Origin: an uncultured Eggerthellaceae bacterium
GTDB taxonomy: Bacteria > Actinomycetota > Coriobacteriia > Coriobacteriales > Eggerthellaceae
Length of the DNA: 5,590 nucleotides
NCBI GenBank assembly: GCA_934645125.1
Contig: CAKUDT010000105.1
Location: forward strand, 1 to 5,590
Reading direction: 5' to 3'
Made by a program: the position numbers and the translations under genes. Under the pieces are notes generated by a model. It saw only the letters and a program-made list of their open reading frames with translations, was not told where the DNA came from and did not search any database. Every line of letters begins with the position of its first letter. Positions within the stretch are counted from its first letter, which is position 1. Shown here piece after piece: positions 1 to 4,867 of this stretch.

Positions 1-779
1 CCGTTCTGCAAGGGCCTGCTTACCAGTGTGCCATCGTAGTGGCCCTTTTCGCCATAACACACGGGGAATTCCGCATCGGGCGTGAAAAGAAAGTCGGGGT
101 CTTGGAAGCGCTCGCGGTAGTAAGGTACGTCTTCCATACCCGTTTCTTCTGCTGCACCGAAAAGAAAGCGCAGGTCATAGGGAAGCGTCACGCCAAGCTG
201 CTTCCAAACGTTCATGGCGTGCAGCGCAACAACAACGGGTCCCTTATCGTCGGCAATGCCGCGTCCCAGCAAAAAGCCGTCTTTGCGCGTAACGGCGTAC
301 GGTTCTACATTCCAACCAGGACCCGCAGGAACTACATCCACGTGGCCGATGATGCCAATTTGGCGACGTCGGGTTTCTGTACCCGTACGCTCGTCTGCGC
401 GAGCATCCCCGCTCGCTTTTGCATTCGTGGCGCCCATTGCGCTCGCCACGCCGACATCGCCCGCACCCGTCGCGTTAGCAACGCCTGCATCTGCGGCGGC
501 TTCTTCGCCTAAATAATCCGCGTAACCAAGGTAGCCATCTACATCGTGTGTCTCGAAGCCCATGCGACCGGCAATCTCCAATGCGGCATCAAGTGCGCGA
601 CGCGGACTGGGCCCAAATGGCGCGTTTTTCTGCGGGTTCGCCTTGCTATCTTCGCGGAAACTGGGAATGGCAATGAGCGTTTGCAAATCCGCCAGCACGT
701 CTTCCCAATGCTCGTTTATGTACGCGTCAATAACCCGATCGATTTTCTCGGGTGAATTCACCAGTTCAGAATACAGCAT
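1..779 (-). CDS. pepV: M20 family dipeptidase, PepV-like (3' end outside window)
   Basis: This is the first 259 residues of a zinc-dependent M20 metallopeptidase, and the C-terminus lies beyond base 1. PepV-family enzymes are cytoplasmic, remove N-terminal residues from di- and tripeptides, and are usually about 465 residues long. The catalytic-domain motifs appear in order: GHVDVVPAGPGW (residues 145-156, metal ligand H146 and D148), GRGIADDKGP (172-181, bridging D177), GAAEETGM (208-215, base E211 and ligand E212) and TPDAEFPV (233-240, ligand D235). The final histidine ligand would be off-window. The ATG at 779 starts 23 bp after the transporter stop, with AAAGG about 12 bases upstream, so the two genes are probably one operon. 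Between YADYLGEE and RRRQIGIIGH there is an unusual insert of roughly 48 residues (about 92-139), rich in Ala, Gly, Asp and Thr, where relatives normally have a short connection. Family assignment is firm; the exact substrate is not shown by the sequence. Confidence 0.9.
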   Translation of the reverse strand, partial: MLYSELVNSPEKIDRVIDAYINEHWEDVLADLQTLIAIPSFREDSKANPQKNAPFGPSPRRALDAALEIAGRMGFETHDVDGYLGYADYLGEEAAADAGVANATGAGDVGVASAMGATNAKASGDARADERTGTETRRRQIGIIGHVDVVPAGPGWNVEPYAVTRKDGFLLGRGIADDKGPVVVALHAMNVWKQLGVTLPYDLRFLFGAAEETGMEDVPYYRERFQDPDFLFTPDAEFPVCYGEKGHYDGTLVSRPLQN

Positions 780-802
780 GGCCTGCTTATGACCTTTCAG
801 TG

Positions 803-2182
803 CTATAGGAAGAATACGAGGGTGTCAATTATGAAAAGTGGTATCAAAATCGCGCATGACCAGCCCATATAACCAAAGAAGCTGGGCATTTTCACGCCAC
901 CGGAACGTTCCGAAATGCTCTTGACCATGAAGTTCGGCGCATTACCAATGTAGGTGATAGCGCCCATGAACACGGCACCTGCGCTAATGGCCAGAAGGAT
1001 TTCGGGCGCAACGATGCCCACCGTGGTTGCAACGCCTTCGGCGGCGCCCAACGCACCCGCCGTGGTCAGGAATACCACATAGGTGGGGGAGTTATCCAGG
1101 AAGCTGGACAGCGCGCCGGTGATCCAGAAGAATTTTACGGGGGAGTCGATTCCCAGTTCGCCGCCGTACGTGCGTAGCAGCGCCAGAGCCGGAATCATGG
1201 TAATGAAGATGCCAATGAACAGCTTGGCGACTTCCGCAATGGGGCCCCACTCGAAGTCGTTCTTCTCGCGCAGCACGGGTTTTGTGGTGTACCAAGAAAG
1301 ACCCGCTGCAATTGCAATCAAGATAATCTGCGAGAAGTAATTGATGCCCAGATGGATGCCTTCGTAGACATCAATGCCAACGACCTGGCCTTTTGCATCC
1401 AGGAAGGAATCGATTTGCGGGATGGTGCCATTCAGGATAACCGCAAGAATAATAAGCGCCAAAAACGCCACATTGTGACCGCCCTCAATGCGGAAGGGAA
1501 CGCGACCCATGGCCTTGCGCTCAAGCTCCAAAGCCTCTAGGCCTTCTTTACCTTCCTTCTTGATAAAATGATTGTCAATCAGGGCAAACAACACCAAAAG
1601 AAGAACGGTGTTCAGAATCAGAATGTGCCAGATATGTTCCATGGTCCACAAGAACGGCACGCCGCGCAAAAAGCCCAGGAACAGCGGCGGATCGCCCAAG
1701 GGGGTCAGACAGCCGCCCATGTTGGCAACAAGGAAAATGAAGAACACAATGATGTGCGTCTTGTTGCGGCGCCACACGTTTGCGCGCAGCACAGGGCGAA
1801 TCAGAAGCATGGCGGCGCCCGTGGTGCCCACCCAGCTTGCCAGGAATGTGCCGATGGCCAGCATGATCACGTTGTTGCGCGTGGTGCCGGGAATGGTACC
1901 CGCCACGTGGATGTTGCCTGTGACAATGAACAGCCCCAACAGCAATACGATGAAGGGAATGTAGTCAAGAACAACCGACTCCATAAGTTCGTAGCCGGTT
2001 TCGTGCATTCCGTAGGCAATGGTGAATGGAATCAGGAAAACAAGCGACCAGAAAATGGCAACGTGCAGTTGGTGGTGCTCCCACCATTCGGCGAGTTTCG
2101 TCAAAGGCAGGATTGCAATACAAAGAAGCATGCCCGCAAAGGGGATAATGCTCCAAATAGGTAGGGTAGCGCCAATGTCCAT
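803..2182 (-). CDS. Multi-pass ion transporter, NhaD/CitMHS-like (ion transporter superfamily)
   Basis: This is a complete 459-residue integral membrane protein with about 11-12 hydrophobic segments. It resembles the 'putative citrate transport' branch of the ion transporter superfamily, whose members are often annotated as sodium:proton antiporters. Two related half-motifs typical of the fold are visible: GTTGAAMLLIRPVLRAN (119-135) with NMGGCLTPLGDPPLFLG (154-170) in the first half, and SSFLDNSPTYV (359-369) with TYIGNAPNFMVKSI (410-423) in the second. A charged cytoplasmic loop (about 207-232, KKEGKEGLEALELERKAMGR) separates the halves. The ATG at 2182 is supported by GGAGGA (2188-2193, minus strand) five bases upstream. 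It sits just upstream of, and probably is co-transcribed with, the M20 peptidase gene. A pairing of peptide breakdown with carboxylate or Na+/H+ movement is plausible, but the transported substrate (Na+/H+ or a di- or tricarboxylate) cannot be read from the sequence. Confidence 0.88.
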   Translation of the reverse strand: MDIGATLPIWSIIPFAGMLLCIAILPLTKLAEWWEHHQLHVAIFWSLVFLIPFTIAYGMHETGYELMESVVLDYIPFIVLLLGLFIVTGNIHVAGTIPGTTRNNVIMLAIGTFLASWVGTTGAAMLLIRPVLRANVWRRNKTHIIVFFIFLVANMGGCLTPLGDPPLFLGFLRGVPFLWTMEHIWHILILNTVLLLVLFALIDNHFIKKEGKEGLEALELERKAMGRVPFRIEGGHNVAFLALIILAVILNGTIPQIDSFLDAKGQVVGIDVYEGIHLGINYFSQIILIAIAAGLSWYTTKPVLREKNDFEWGPIAEVAKLFIGIFITMIPALALLRTYGGELGIDSPVKFFWITGALSSFLDNSPTYVVFLTTAGALGAAEGVATTVGIVAPEILLAISAGAVFMGAITYIGNAPNFMVKSISERSGGVKMPSFFGYMGWSCAILIPLFIIDTLVFFL

Positions 2183-2187
2183 GGAAG

Positions 2188-2193
2188 TCCTCC
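2188..2193 (-). promoter_or_regulatory. Ribosome binding site of the transporter gene
   Basis: GGAGGA on the minus strand, followed by five bases and then ATG. This near-consensus Shine-Dalgarno site fixes the transporter start at 2182. Confidence 0.8.
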
Positions 2194-2225
2194 GATAGTT
2201 TGCATACTGCCTTAGTTTACTCTAA

Positions 2226-2252
2226 CGCGCATGTCGCTCGTGTCCATGCGCG
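2226..2252. repeat. Perfect inverted repeat upstream of the transporter (possible operator or leader hairpin)
   Basis: CGCGCATG (2226-2233) and its exact reverse complement CATGCGCG (2245-2252) are separated by 11 bases. The repeat lies 44-70 bases upstream of the transporter ATG. No T-run follows on either strand, so a terminator is unlikely. An operator for a dimeric regulator, or a hairpin in the 5' leader, fits better. Confidence 0.55.
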
Positions 2253-2415
2253 AAATGTACCCCTAACTGTAACAAAAGCGGACCGTATTTGTTGAATTGC
2301 GGTTCTGCCTGCGCGCTTTTGTTTTCGCAGGTTATATCGCGTGTTCGATGCGCGAATGAGCGGATGCGCTGAAGCGTTCTTGAATCAGCTTACGTTCGTA
2401 CGGGAAATGCCGAAT

Positions 2416-2823
2416 CTACTCCTTCAGCAGATCGGCAAGGGTAACGCTGTCAATGTATTTTTCGATAACGGCATCAAGCCCGCGCCAGAACGATACGGTG
2501 GTGCACACGTCTTGCCGAGGGCAGGGAGTGCCCCCTTCCAAGCAAGAAACAGGCGCAGTTGATCCTTCTGCTGCGCGTAGAACATCGCCCGCGAGAATGT
2601 TTTTAGGCTGGTCAGACAGGCGGTATCCGCCATATTTACCGCGCGAGCTGGTGATAATGCCCTTGTTCGAAAGGCAGCGAGCCAGTTGTTCTAAGTACTT
2701 CATGGAAACGCATTCCGCTTCGGCAATGTCTTTGAGCGAAACAGGCGCCTTCTTTTCTTTTTCCAGTTTTGCAAGGGCTATTACCATACGTAACGCGTAG
2801 CGGCCCTTTGTTGAAATGAGCAT
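2416..2823 (-). CDS. Rrf2 family transcriptional regulator, possible Fe-S or redox sensor
   Basis: This is a 135-residue winged helix-turn-helix protein of the Rrf2 family (IscR/NsrR/CymR relatives, usually 130-165 residues), a cytoplasmic DNA-binding dimer. It begins with the family hallmark MLISTKGRYALRMVIALA. The recognition helix lies near SMKYLEQLARCL (40-51) and the wing at SSRGKYGGYRL (59-69), followed by the long dimerisation helix. Three cysteines, C94, C101 and C107 (C-x6-C-x5-C, in CLEGGTPCPRQDVC), occupy the region where IscR and NsrR bind an Fe-S cluster, so cluster sensing is plausible but not shown. The ATG at 2823 is chosen over an in-frame ATG at 2856 because the protein then starts at the conserved MLIST and has GGAGG five bases upstream. 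A promoter-like sequence and palindromic leader suggest autoregulation. Its target could be the downstream transporter and peptidase genes, which is inference. Confidence 0.93.
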   Translation of the reverse strand: MLISTKGRYALRMVIALAKLEKEKKAPVSLKDIAEAECVSMKYLEQLARCLSNKGIITSSRGKYGGYRLSDQPKNILAGDVLRAAEGSTAPVSCLEGGTPCPRQDVCTTVSFWRGLDAVIEKYIDSVTLADLLKE

Positions 2824-2825
2824 TG

Positions 2826-2850
2826 TTTCCTCCCAAGGAAAAGTGTTTCC
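2826..2850 (-). promoter_or_regulatory. Overlapping inverted repeats covering the Rrf2 gene ribosome binding site
   Basis: Reading the plus strand, TTTCC (2826-2830), GGAAA (2837-2841) and TTTCC (2846-2850) alternate. The pair TTTCCT/AGGAAA has 6-bp arms and a 4-base loop, and GGAAA/TTTCC has 5-bp arms and a 4-base loop. The two pairings share the middle element and so exclude each other. In the transcript, one of them would bury the GGAGGAAA ribosome binding site. This could instead be a DNA operator for autoregulation. Confidence 0.45.
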
Positions 2851-2854
2851 TGTC

Positions 2855-2881
2855 ATTCTACCACCAAACGTAGGGTGTCAA
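2855..2881 (-). promoter_or_regulatory. Putative sigma-70 type promoter of the Rrf2 gene
   Basis: On the minus strand, TTGACA (2881-2876) is a perfect -35. It is followed, after a short 15-base spacer, by TAGAAT (2860-2855), preceded by TGG, which makes an extended -10. The predicted start of transcription, near 2848, lies within the palindromic leader. The spacer is shorter than the usual 17 bases, which lowers confidence somewhat. Confidence 0.6.
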
Positions 2882-2940
2882 GCAAGGCTGCACACAACAA
2901 AGGCCGTGGTCGAAGCTGCATGATGGAAACGAGCAACCGA

Positions 2941-2971
2941 TTGACAAGCCGATATGCGGCAAAACTGTCAA
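2941..2971. repeat. Interrupted inverted repeat TTGACA...TGTCAA
   Basis: TTGACA (2941-2946) faces TGTCAA (2966-2971). A second inner pair, GCCG and CGGC, lies around the 5-base loop ATATG, so the whole could form a stem with an uneven internal loop. TGTCAA occurs again at 3042-3047, and at 2876-2881 where it is the -35 of the regulator gene. An operator role is possible. Confidence 0.4.
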
Positions 2972-2996
2972 CCTACGCGCTGGGAGCTTCAGGCTA

Positions 2997-3016
2997 TTTG
3001 ATAGCTTTTTGTTAGG
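2997..3016 (+). repeat. Direct repeat copy 1 (20 bp)
   Basis: TTTGATAGCTTTTTGTTAGG matches copy 2 (3061-3080) at 18 of 20 positions, with a 64-bp period. Confidence 0.55.
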
Positions 3017-3045
3017 AATTTCGCCCGTTTTGCTGGTTTTCTGTC

Positions 3046-3061
3046 AACGGTGCGCGCCGTT
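3046..3061 (+). repeat. GC-rich hairpin between the direct repeats
   Basis: AACGG (3046-3050) and CCGTT (3057-3061) flank the 6-base loop TGCGCG. T-rich sequence follows, with a five-T run at 3070-3074, giving a weakly terminator-like layout on the plus strand. No plus-strand gene lies upstream for it to terminate. Confidence 0.3.
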
Positions 3062-3080
3062 TTGATGGCTTTTTGTCAGG
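3061..3080 (+). repeat. Direct repeat copy 2 (20 bp), followed by a partial third copy
   Basis: TTTGATGGCTTTTTGTCAGG differs from copy 1 at two positions. TTTGATAGC at 3083-3091 repeats the first nine bases of copy 1 exactly. The copies run up to the start of the prepilin peptidase gene. Confidence 0.55.
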
Positions 3081-3101
3081 TTTTTGATAGCGGCGTTTCG
3101 T

Positions 3102-3755
3102 ATGCTTCTTCCTATGTTTGTAGATCGGCTGCTGATTGAGCGTGGACTTGCAGCTGTGTTACTTATCGCGATGAGTGGTGTGCGAAGGGGGAAGGGGCGA
3201 AGCGTGTTTTCGCTGGTTGTTACTGTGGGCGAAGGTGCCTGCTTGCTGGCGTTTTTAATGCTGGCAATTGCGATTTCTTGGTACGATGTGCGCCAGCGCA
3301 TTATTGTGCCGCAGCTTTTGGCTTGTCTTGTGGCTGTGTGGCTTTTGTCGGTGGTGCTGACCGCATTGCAGCAAGGGATTTCGTGTGCGCTGCTGTATGT
3401 CGCGCGCGGCGTGGCGGATTTTGCGGGCGTTGCCGTGTGTTTGCTTCTTGCGGCGTTTGCGTACGAGCGTTTGCGCGGGCGGGATTCGTTTGGCGGTGGA
3501 GATATAAAGCTGCTGGCTGTTTTCGCGCTCTACCTGGGGTTTAAGGGAGCGCTTGCCTGCTTGCTTGCGGCTTGCGTGCTCATGCTGGTCTTTATTGCGG
3601 GAAAAGCTTTGCTGCAAACGTTTGTCGCTCGGTTTTATGCTCGACCCGCTGCCAATTCCCACGAACGCCCAGTTGCTCTTTCGACCCGCGACGCCACCTT
3701 CCCCTTCGCTCCTGCCCTTTGTTTCGCGGCTTTTGTTTTGCTGGCGGTTGGTTGA
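3102..3755 (+). CDS. Prepilin peptidase (A24 family), stand-alone catalytic domain
   Basis: This encodes a 217-residue hydrophobic protein with about five membrane segments. A24 peptidases are membrane aspartyl proteases that cut the leader from type IV pilin-like or pseudopilin precursors. The two catalytic aspartates are visible: D62 in SWYDVRQRIIVPQLL, where the family has D-x5-IP-N-like sequence, and D134 in FGGGDIKLLAVFALYLG, the conserved GxGD-x-K-L motif. The N-terminal zinc-binding methylase domain of PilD-type enzymes is missing, as in small CpaA/TadV-like forms. The start is uncertain. ATG 3102 and ATG 3114 lack a ribosome binding site and TTG 3084 is possible. GTG 3204 has a purine-rich GAAGGGG six bases upstream and would still keep the first membrane segment and both aspartates. 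No pilin, ATPase or secretion gene is in view, so its substrate is unknown. The coding strand is strongly G- and T-rich. Confidence 0.82.
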   Translation: MLLPMFVDRLLIERGLAAVLLIAMSGVRRGKGRSVFSLVVTVGEGACLLAFLMLAIAISWYDVRQRIIVPQLLACLVAVWLLSVVLTALQQGISCALLYVARGVADFAGVAVCLLLAAFAYERLRGRDSFGGGDIKLLAVFALYLGFKGALACLLAACVLMLVFIAGKALLQTFVARFYARPAANSHERPVALSTRDATFPFAPALCFAAFVLLAVG

Positions 3756-3809
3756 TGCACTCGGTGTGAATTGACGTGCCGACGCAAGGTATACTTCGTG
3801 TTTTGCAGA

Positions 3810-3818
3810 TGATAGAAT
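3810..3818 (+). promoter_or_regulatory. Putative extended -10 promoter element
   Basis: TGATAGAAT has the TGn-TAGAAT form of an extended -10, and transcription would start near 3825. No good -35 lies 17 bases upstream. TTGACG (3771-3776) and TATACT (3790-3795) are also present nearby, but only 13 bases apart. Confidence 0.4.
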
Positions 3819-3824
3819 GGTGCT

Positions 3825-3934
3825 CACTCTGATATGACGAAGTGAAAGCAATTCGTGCCTCTTGTGCTCGGGGCATGAATTGGCAAAGGGAGAGTACGAT
3901 CGCAAATAGCTTCGATTCGTGTCAGTGTTTTTTT
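3825..3934 (+). ncRNA. Candidate structured 5' leader or small RNA
   Basis: Folding by hand gives a compact three-way junction. The outer stem is CAC/GTG (3825-3827 with 3925-3927) plus TGAC/GTCA (3835-3838 with 3921-3924). The second stem is 11 bp with one G-U pair (3849-3859 with 3872-3882, 12-base loop). The third pairs ACGA-TCG (3896-3902) with CGA-T-TCGT (3913-3920). Seven T residues (3928-3934) follow directly. The predicted transcription start coincides with the first paired base. I recognise no known riboswitch class. This may be a regulated terminator in front of the zinc-ribbon gene, an independent RNA, or a chance fold. Confidence 0.35.
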
Positions 3935-3940
3935 GCAGAG

Positions 3941-3956
3941 AAAGCCGCAGGCTTTT
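3941..3956 (+). terminator. Small hairpin just before the zinc-ribbon gene ribosome binding site
   Basis: AAAGCC (3941-3946) pairs with GGCTTT (3950-3955) around a 3-base loop, with only one further T. It is terminator-like in shape but has a poor T-run and ends five bases before AAGGAGG, so a role in leader folding is as likely as termination. Confidence 0.3.
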
Positions 3957-3960
3957 AACG

Positions 3961-3967
3961 AAGGAGG
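3961..3967 (+). promoter_or_regulatory. Consensus ribosome binding site AAGGAGG
   Basis: A perfect AAGGAGG lies six bases before GTG 3974 and decides this non-ATG start. Confidence 0.85.
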
Positions 3968-3973
3968 TTTGCT

Positions 3974-4645
3974 GTGACCGCAAAACACTGTGTGAAGTGC
4001 GATGCATTGCTATCCGATGGTGATATGTTCTGCAGAACATGTGGTTGCGAGGTGGAAGGATGCGGCTCAGCCGAGTTCTTTGGGCCTGTAGAAGGGGGTC
4101 TTGAAGCAAGCAATGATATTAGCCAAGAAAGGCAAGAAGATTGTACCGATAAAAAGAAAGACGGTAAAAAAGCTGGTTGTTTCCGCTTCGCTGTTGTTTT
4201 AGTGGTTGTGCTGGTTCTTGCTGGCGTGTTTGGAGGGGGCTCTGAGCAACCGGCGAAAAACCTCGAGCCGGATGTCTCGTCGGCATCATCGTCGATTGAG
4301 GTTAAAAGGGGGGACTCCTTAAAATCTGCGCTCGTTCAGACATTTGATTTTTCAGAAGAGGAGGCTGATGCTGCTTACGAAATATTGGACAACGTTGGCT
4401 GCGGTGACATGGTCTTATCTGAAAAGAACTTCAAATCAGATACTGCTCTTCAGTATGTGCAGGGAACGATTGGAGGATTTGACGTGTTCTTTACCGCGGA
4501 GGATAAATCGATCTTTCTTGTTGCTGTAAGAGATGCATCGAAAAAGGAGATTGATTTATACAATAAAGACGTAAGGCCGGATAATCCTTATATTAATTAT
4601 TTTGATTTTCCCAACAAAAGCGTACGTAGATACTCAGAGAAGTAG
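3974..4645 (+). CDS. Zinc-ribbon membrane-anchored protein of unknown function
   Basis: This encodes a 223-residue protein not recognised as a named family. It starts at GTG with a perfect ribosome binding site. Residues 5-26 form a zinc ribbon with C6-x2-C9 and C20-x2-C23 (pattern CVKCDALLSDGDMFCRTCGC). A polar linker with a lysine cluster (about 59-66, DKKKDGKKAG) leads to a single membrane segment (about 70-87, FRFAVVLVVVLVLAGVFG). The positive charges before it place the ribbon in the cytoplasm and the C-terminus outside. The outer part has a Ser-rich linker and then a mixed alpha/beta domain (about 108-223). This begins with a helix-forming stretch (SLKSALVQTFDFSEEEADAAYEIL, split here around 115-140) and ends with strands and a basic tail. 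Zinc-ribbon/single-TM proteins with small outer domains are common in Gram-positive bacteria, mostly without assigned function. The second half is clearly AT-rich compared with the genes to its left. Confidence 0.85.
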   Translation: MTAKHCVKCDALLSDGDMFCRTCGCEVEGCGSAEFFGPVEGGLEASNDISQERQEDCTDKKKDGKKAGCFRFAVVLVVVLVLAGVFGGGSEQPAKNLEPDVSSASSSIEVKRGDSLKSALVQTFDFSEEEADAAYEILDNVGCGDMVLSEKNFKSDTALQYVQGTIGGFDVFFTAEDKSIFLVAVRDASKKEIDLYNKDVRPDNPYINYFDFPNKSVRRYSEK

Positions 4646-4867
4646 TGGTAAACACTAGTCCAGAAATTACTATTGTTTCCCTGGGAACCGTAGATGAGGT
4701 GAGCTCGTGGTGGAAGCGGTGCTTAAATAGAGGTTCAATATGTCCTATGTTACAACTTATCATGGTCGGACAGCGTTATTAATTGAGGTCGGTTGAGAAA
4801 TACTGGACTATTTGTCGTTCGGAAGAAACATTGGTTTTTGTGACTATTAAGTGAGAGAAGTTGGCTA
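4646..4867. other. Intergenic region between the two zinc-ribbon genes
   Basis: This is a 222-bp gap. I see no convincing promoter pair, no terminator with a T-run and no RNA gene. A 45-codon open frame runs from GTG 4645 (overlapping the previous stop by one base) to TAA 4782. Its translation includes ITIVSLGTVDEVSSWWKRC, which looks protein-like, but the frame has only a weak purine-rich AGAGAAG upstream. I leave it unnamed; it could be a small gene, a remnant, or chance. Confidence 0.4.

Larger units (their letters stand above)
2183..2415. other. Intergenic region between regulator and transporter genes
   Basis: This is a 233-bp gap between two minus-strand genes, with no convincing ORF. 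It holds the transporter ribosome binding site and a perfect inverted repeat at 2226-2252. There is also a weak hairpin at 2308-2331 (6-bp arms CCTGCG/CGCAGG) without a T-run. The 9-mer ATGCGCGAA occurs twice in plus orientation (2246-2254 and 2348-2356). I found no sequence close to a -35/-10 consensus pair on the minus strand and no clear intrinsic terminator after the regulator, so read-through from the regulator is possible. Confidence 0.6.
2882..3101. other. Repeat-rich divergent intergenic region
   Basis: About 220 bp lie between the divergent regulator and prepilin peptidase genes. No ORF with coding character was found. The region holds an inverted TTGACA/TGTCAA pair, a 20-bp direct repeat in two copies plus a partial third, and a GC-rich hairpin (each listed separately). 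No -35/-10 pair good enough to name a plus-strand promoter was seen. Confidence 0.6.

Noticed and set aside
39..512. Plus-strand open frame of 157 codons opposite the peptidase
   Set aside because: It lies antisense to the M20 catalytic motifs, with no ribosome binding site or recognisable domain.
1568..2164. Plus-strand open frame of 198 codons opposite the transporter
   Set aside because: The translation is dominated by Asn, Gln, His and Gly, as expected for the complement of hydrophobic codons. The minus-strand transporter is clearly the real gene.
2824..2856. In-frame upstream ATG at 2856 for the Rrf2 gene, adding 11 residues
   Set aside because: The extra residues translate the ribosome binding site and the palindromic leader. 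The family normally starts at the MLIST-like sequence, which has its own good ribosome binding site.
3880..3960. Cyclic-di-GMP riboswitch, considered because of GGCAAAG, CGCAAAT and AAAGCC stretches before the zinc-ribbon gene
   Set aside because: The order and pairing of the conserved GEMM-type elements are not present.
3255..4109. Long minus-strand open frame of 284 codons opposite the prepilin peptidase
   Set aside because: It crosses two plus-strand genes and their promoter region. Its translation is rich in Ser, Arg, His and Gln without a domain, and it is explained by the G/T-rich coding strand having few stop codons in reverse.
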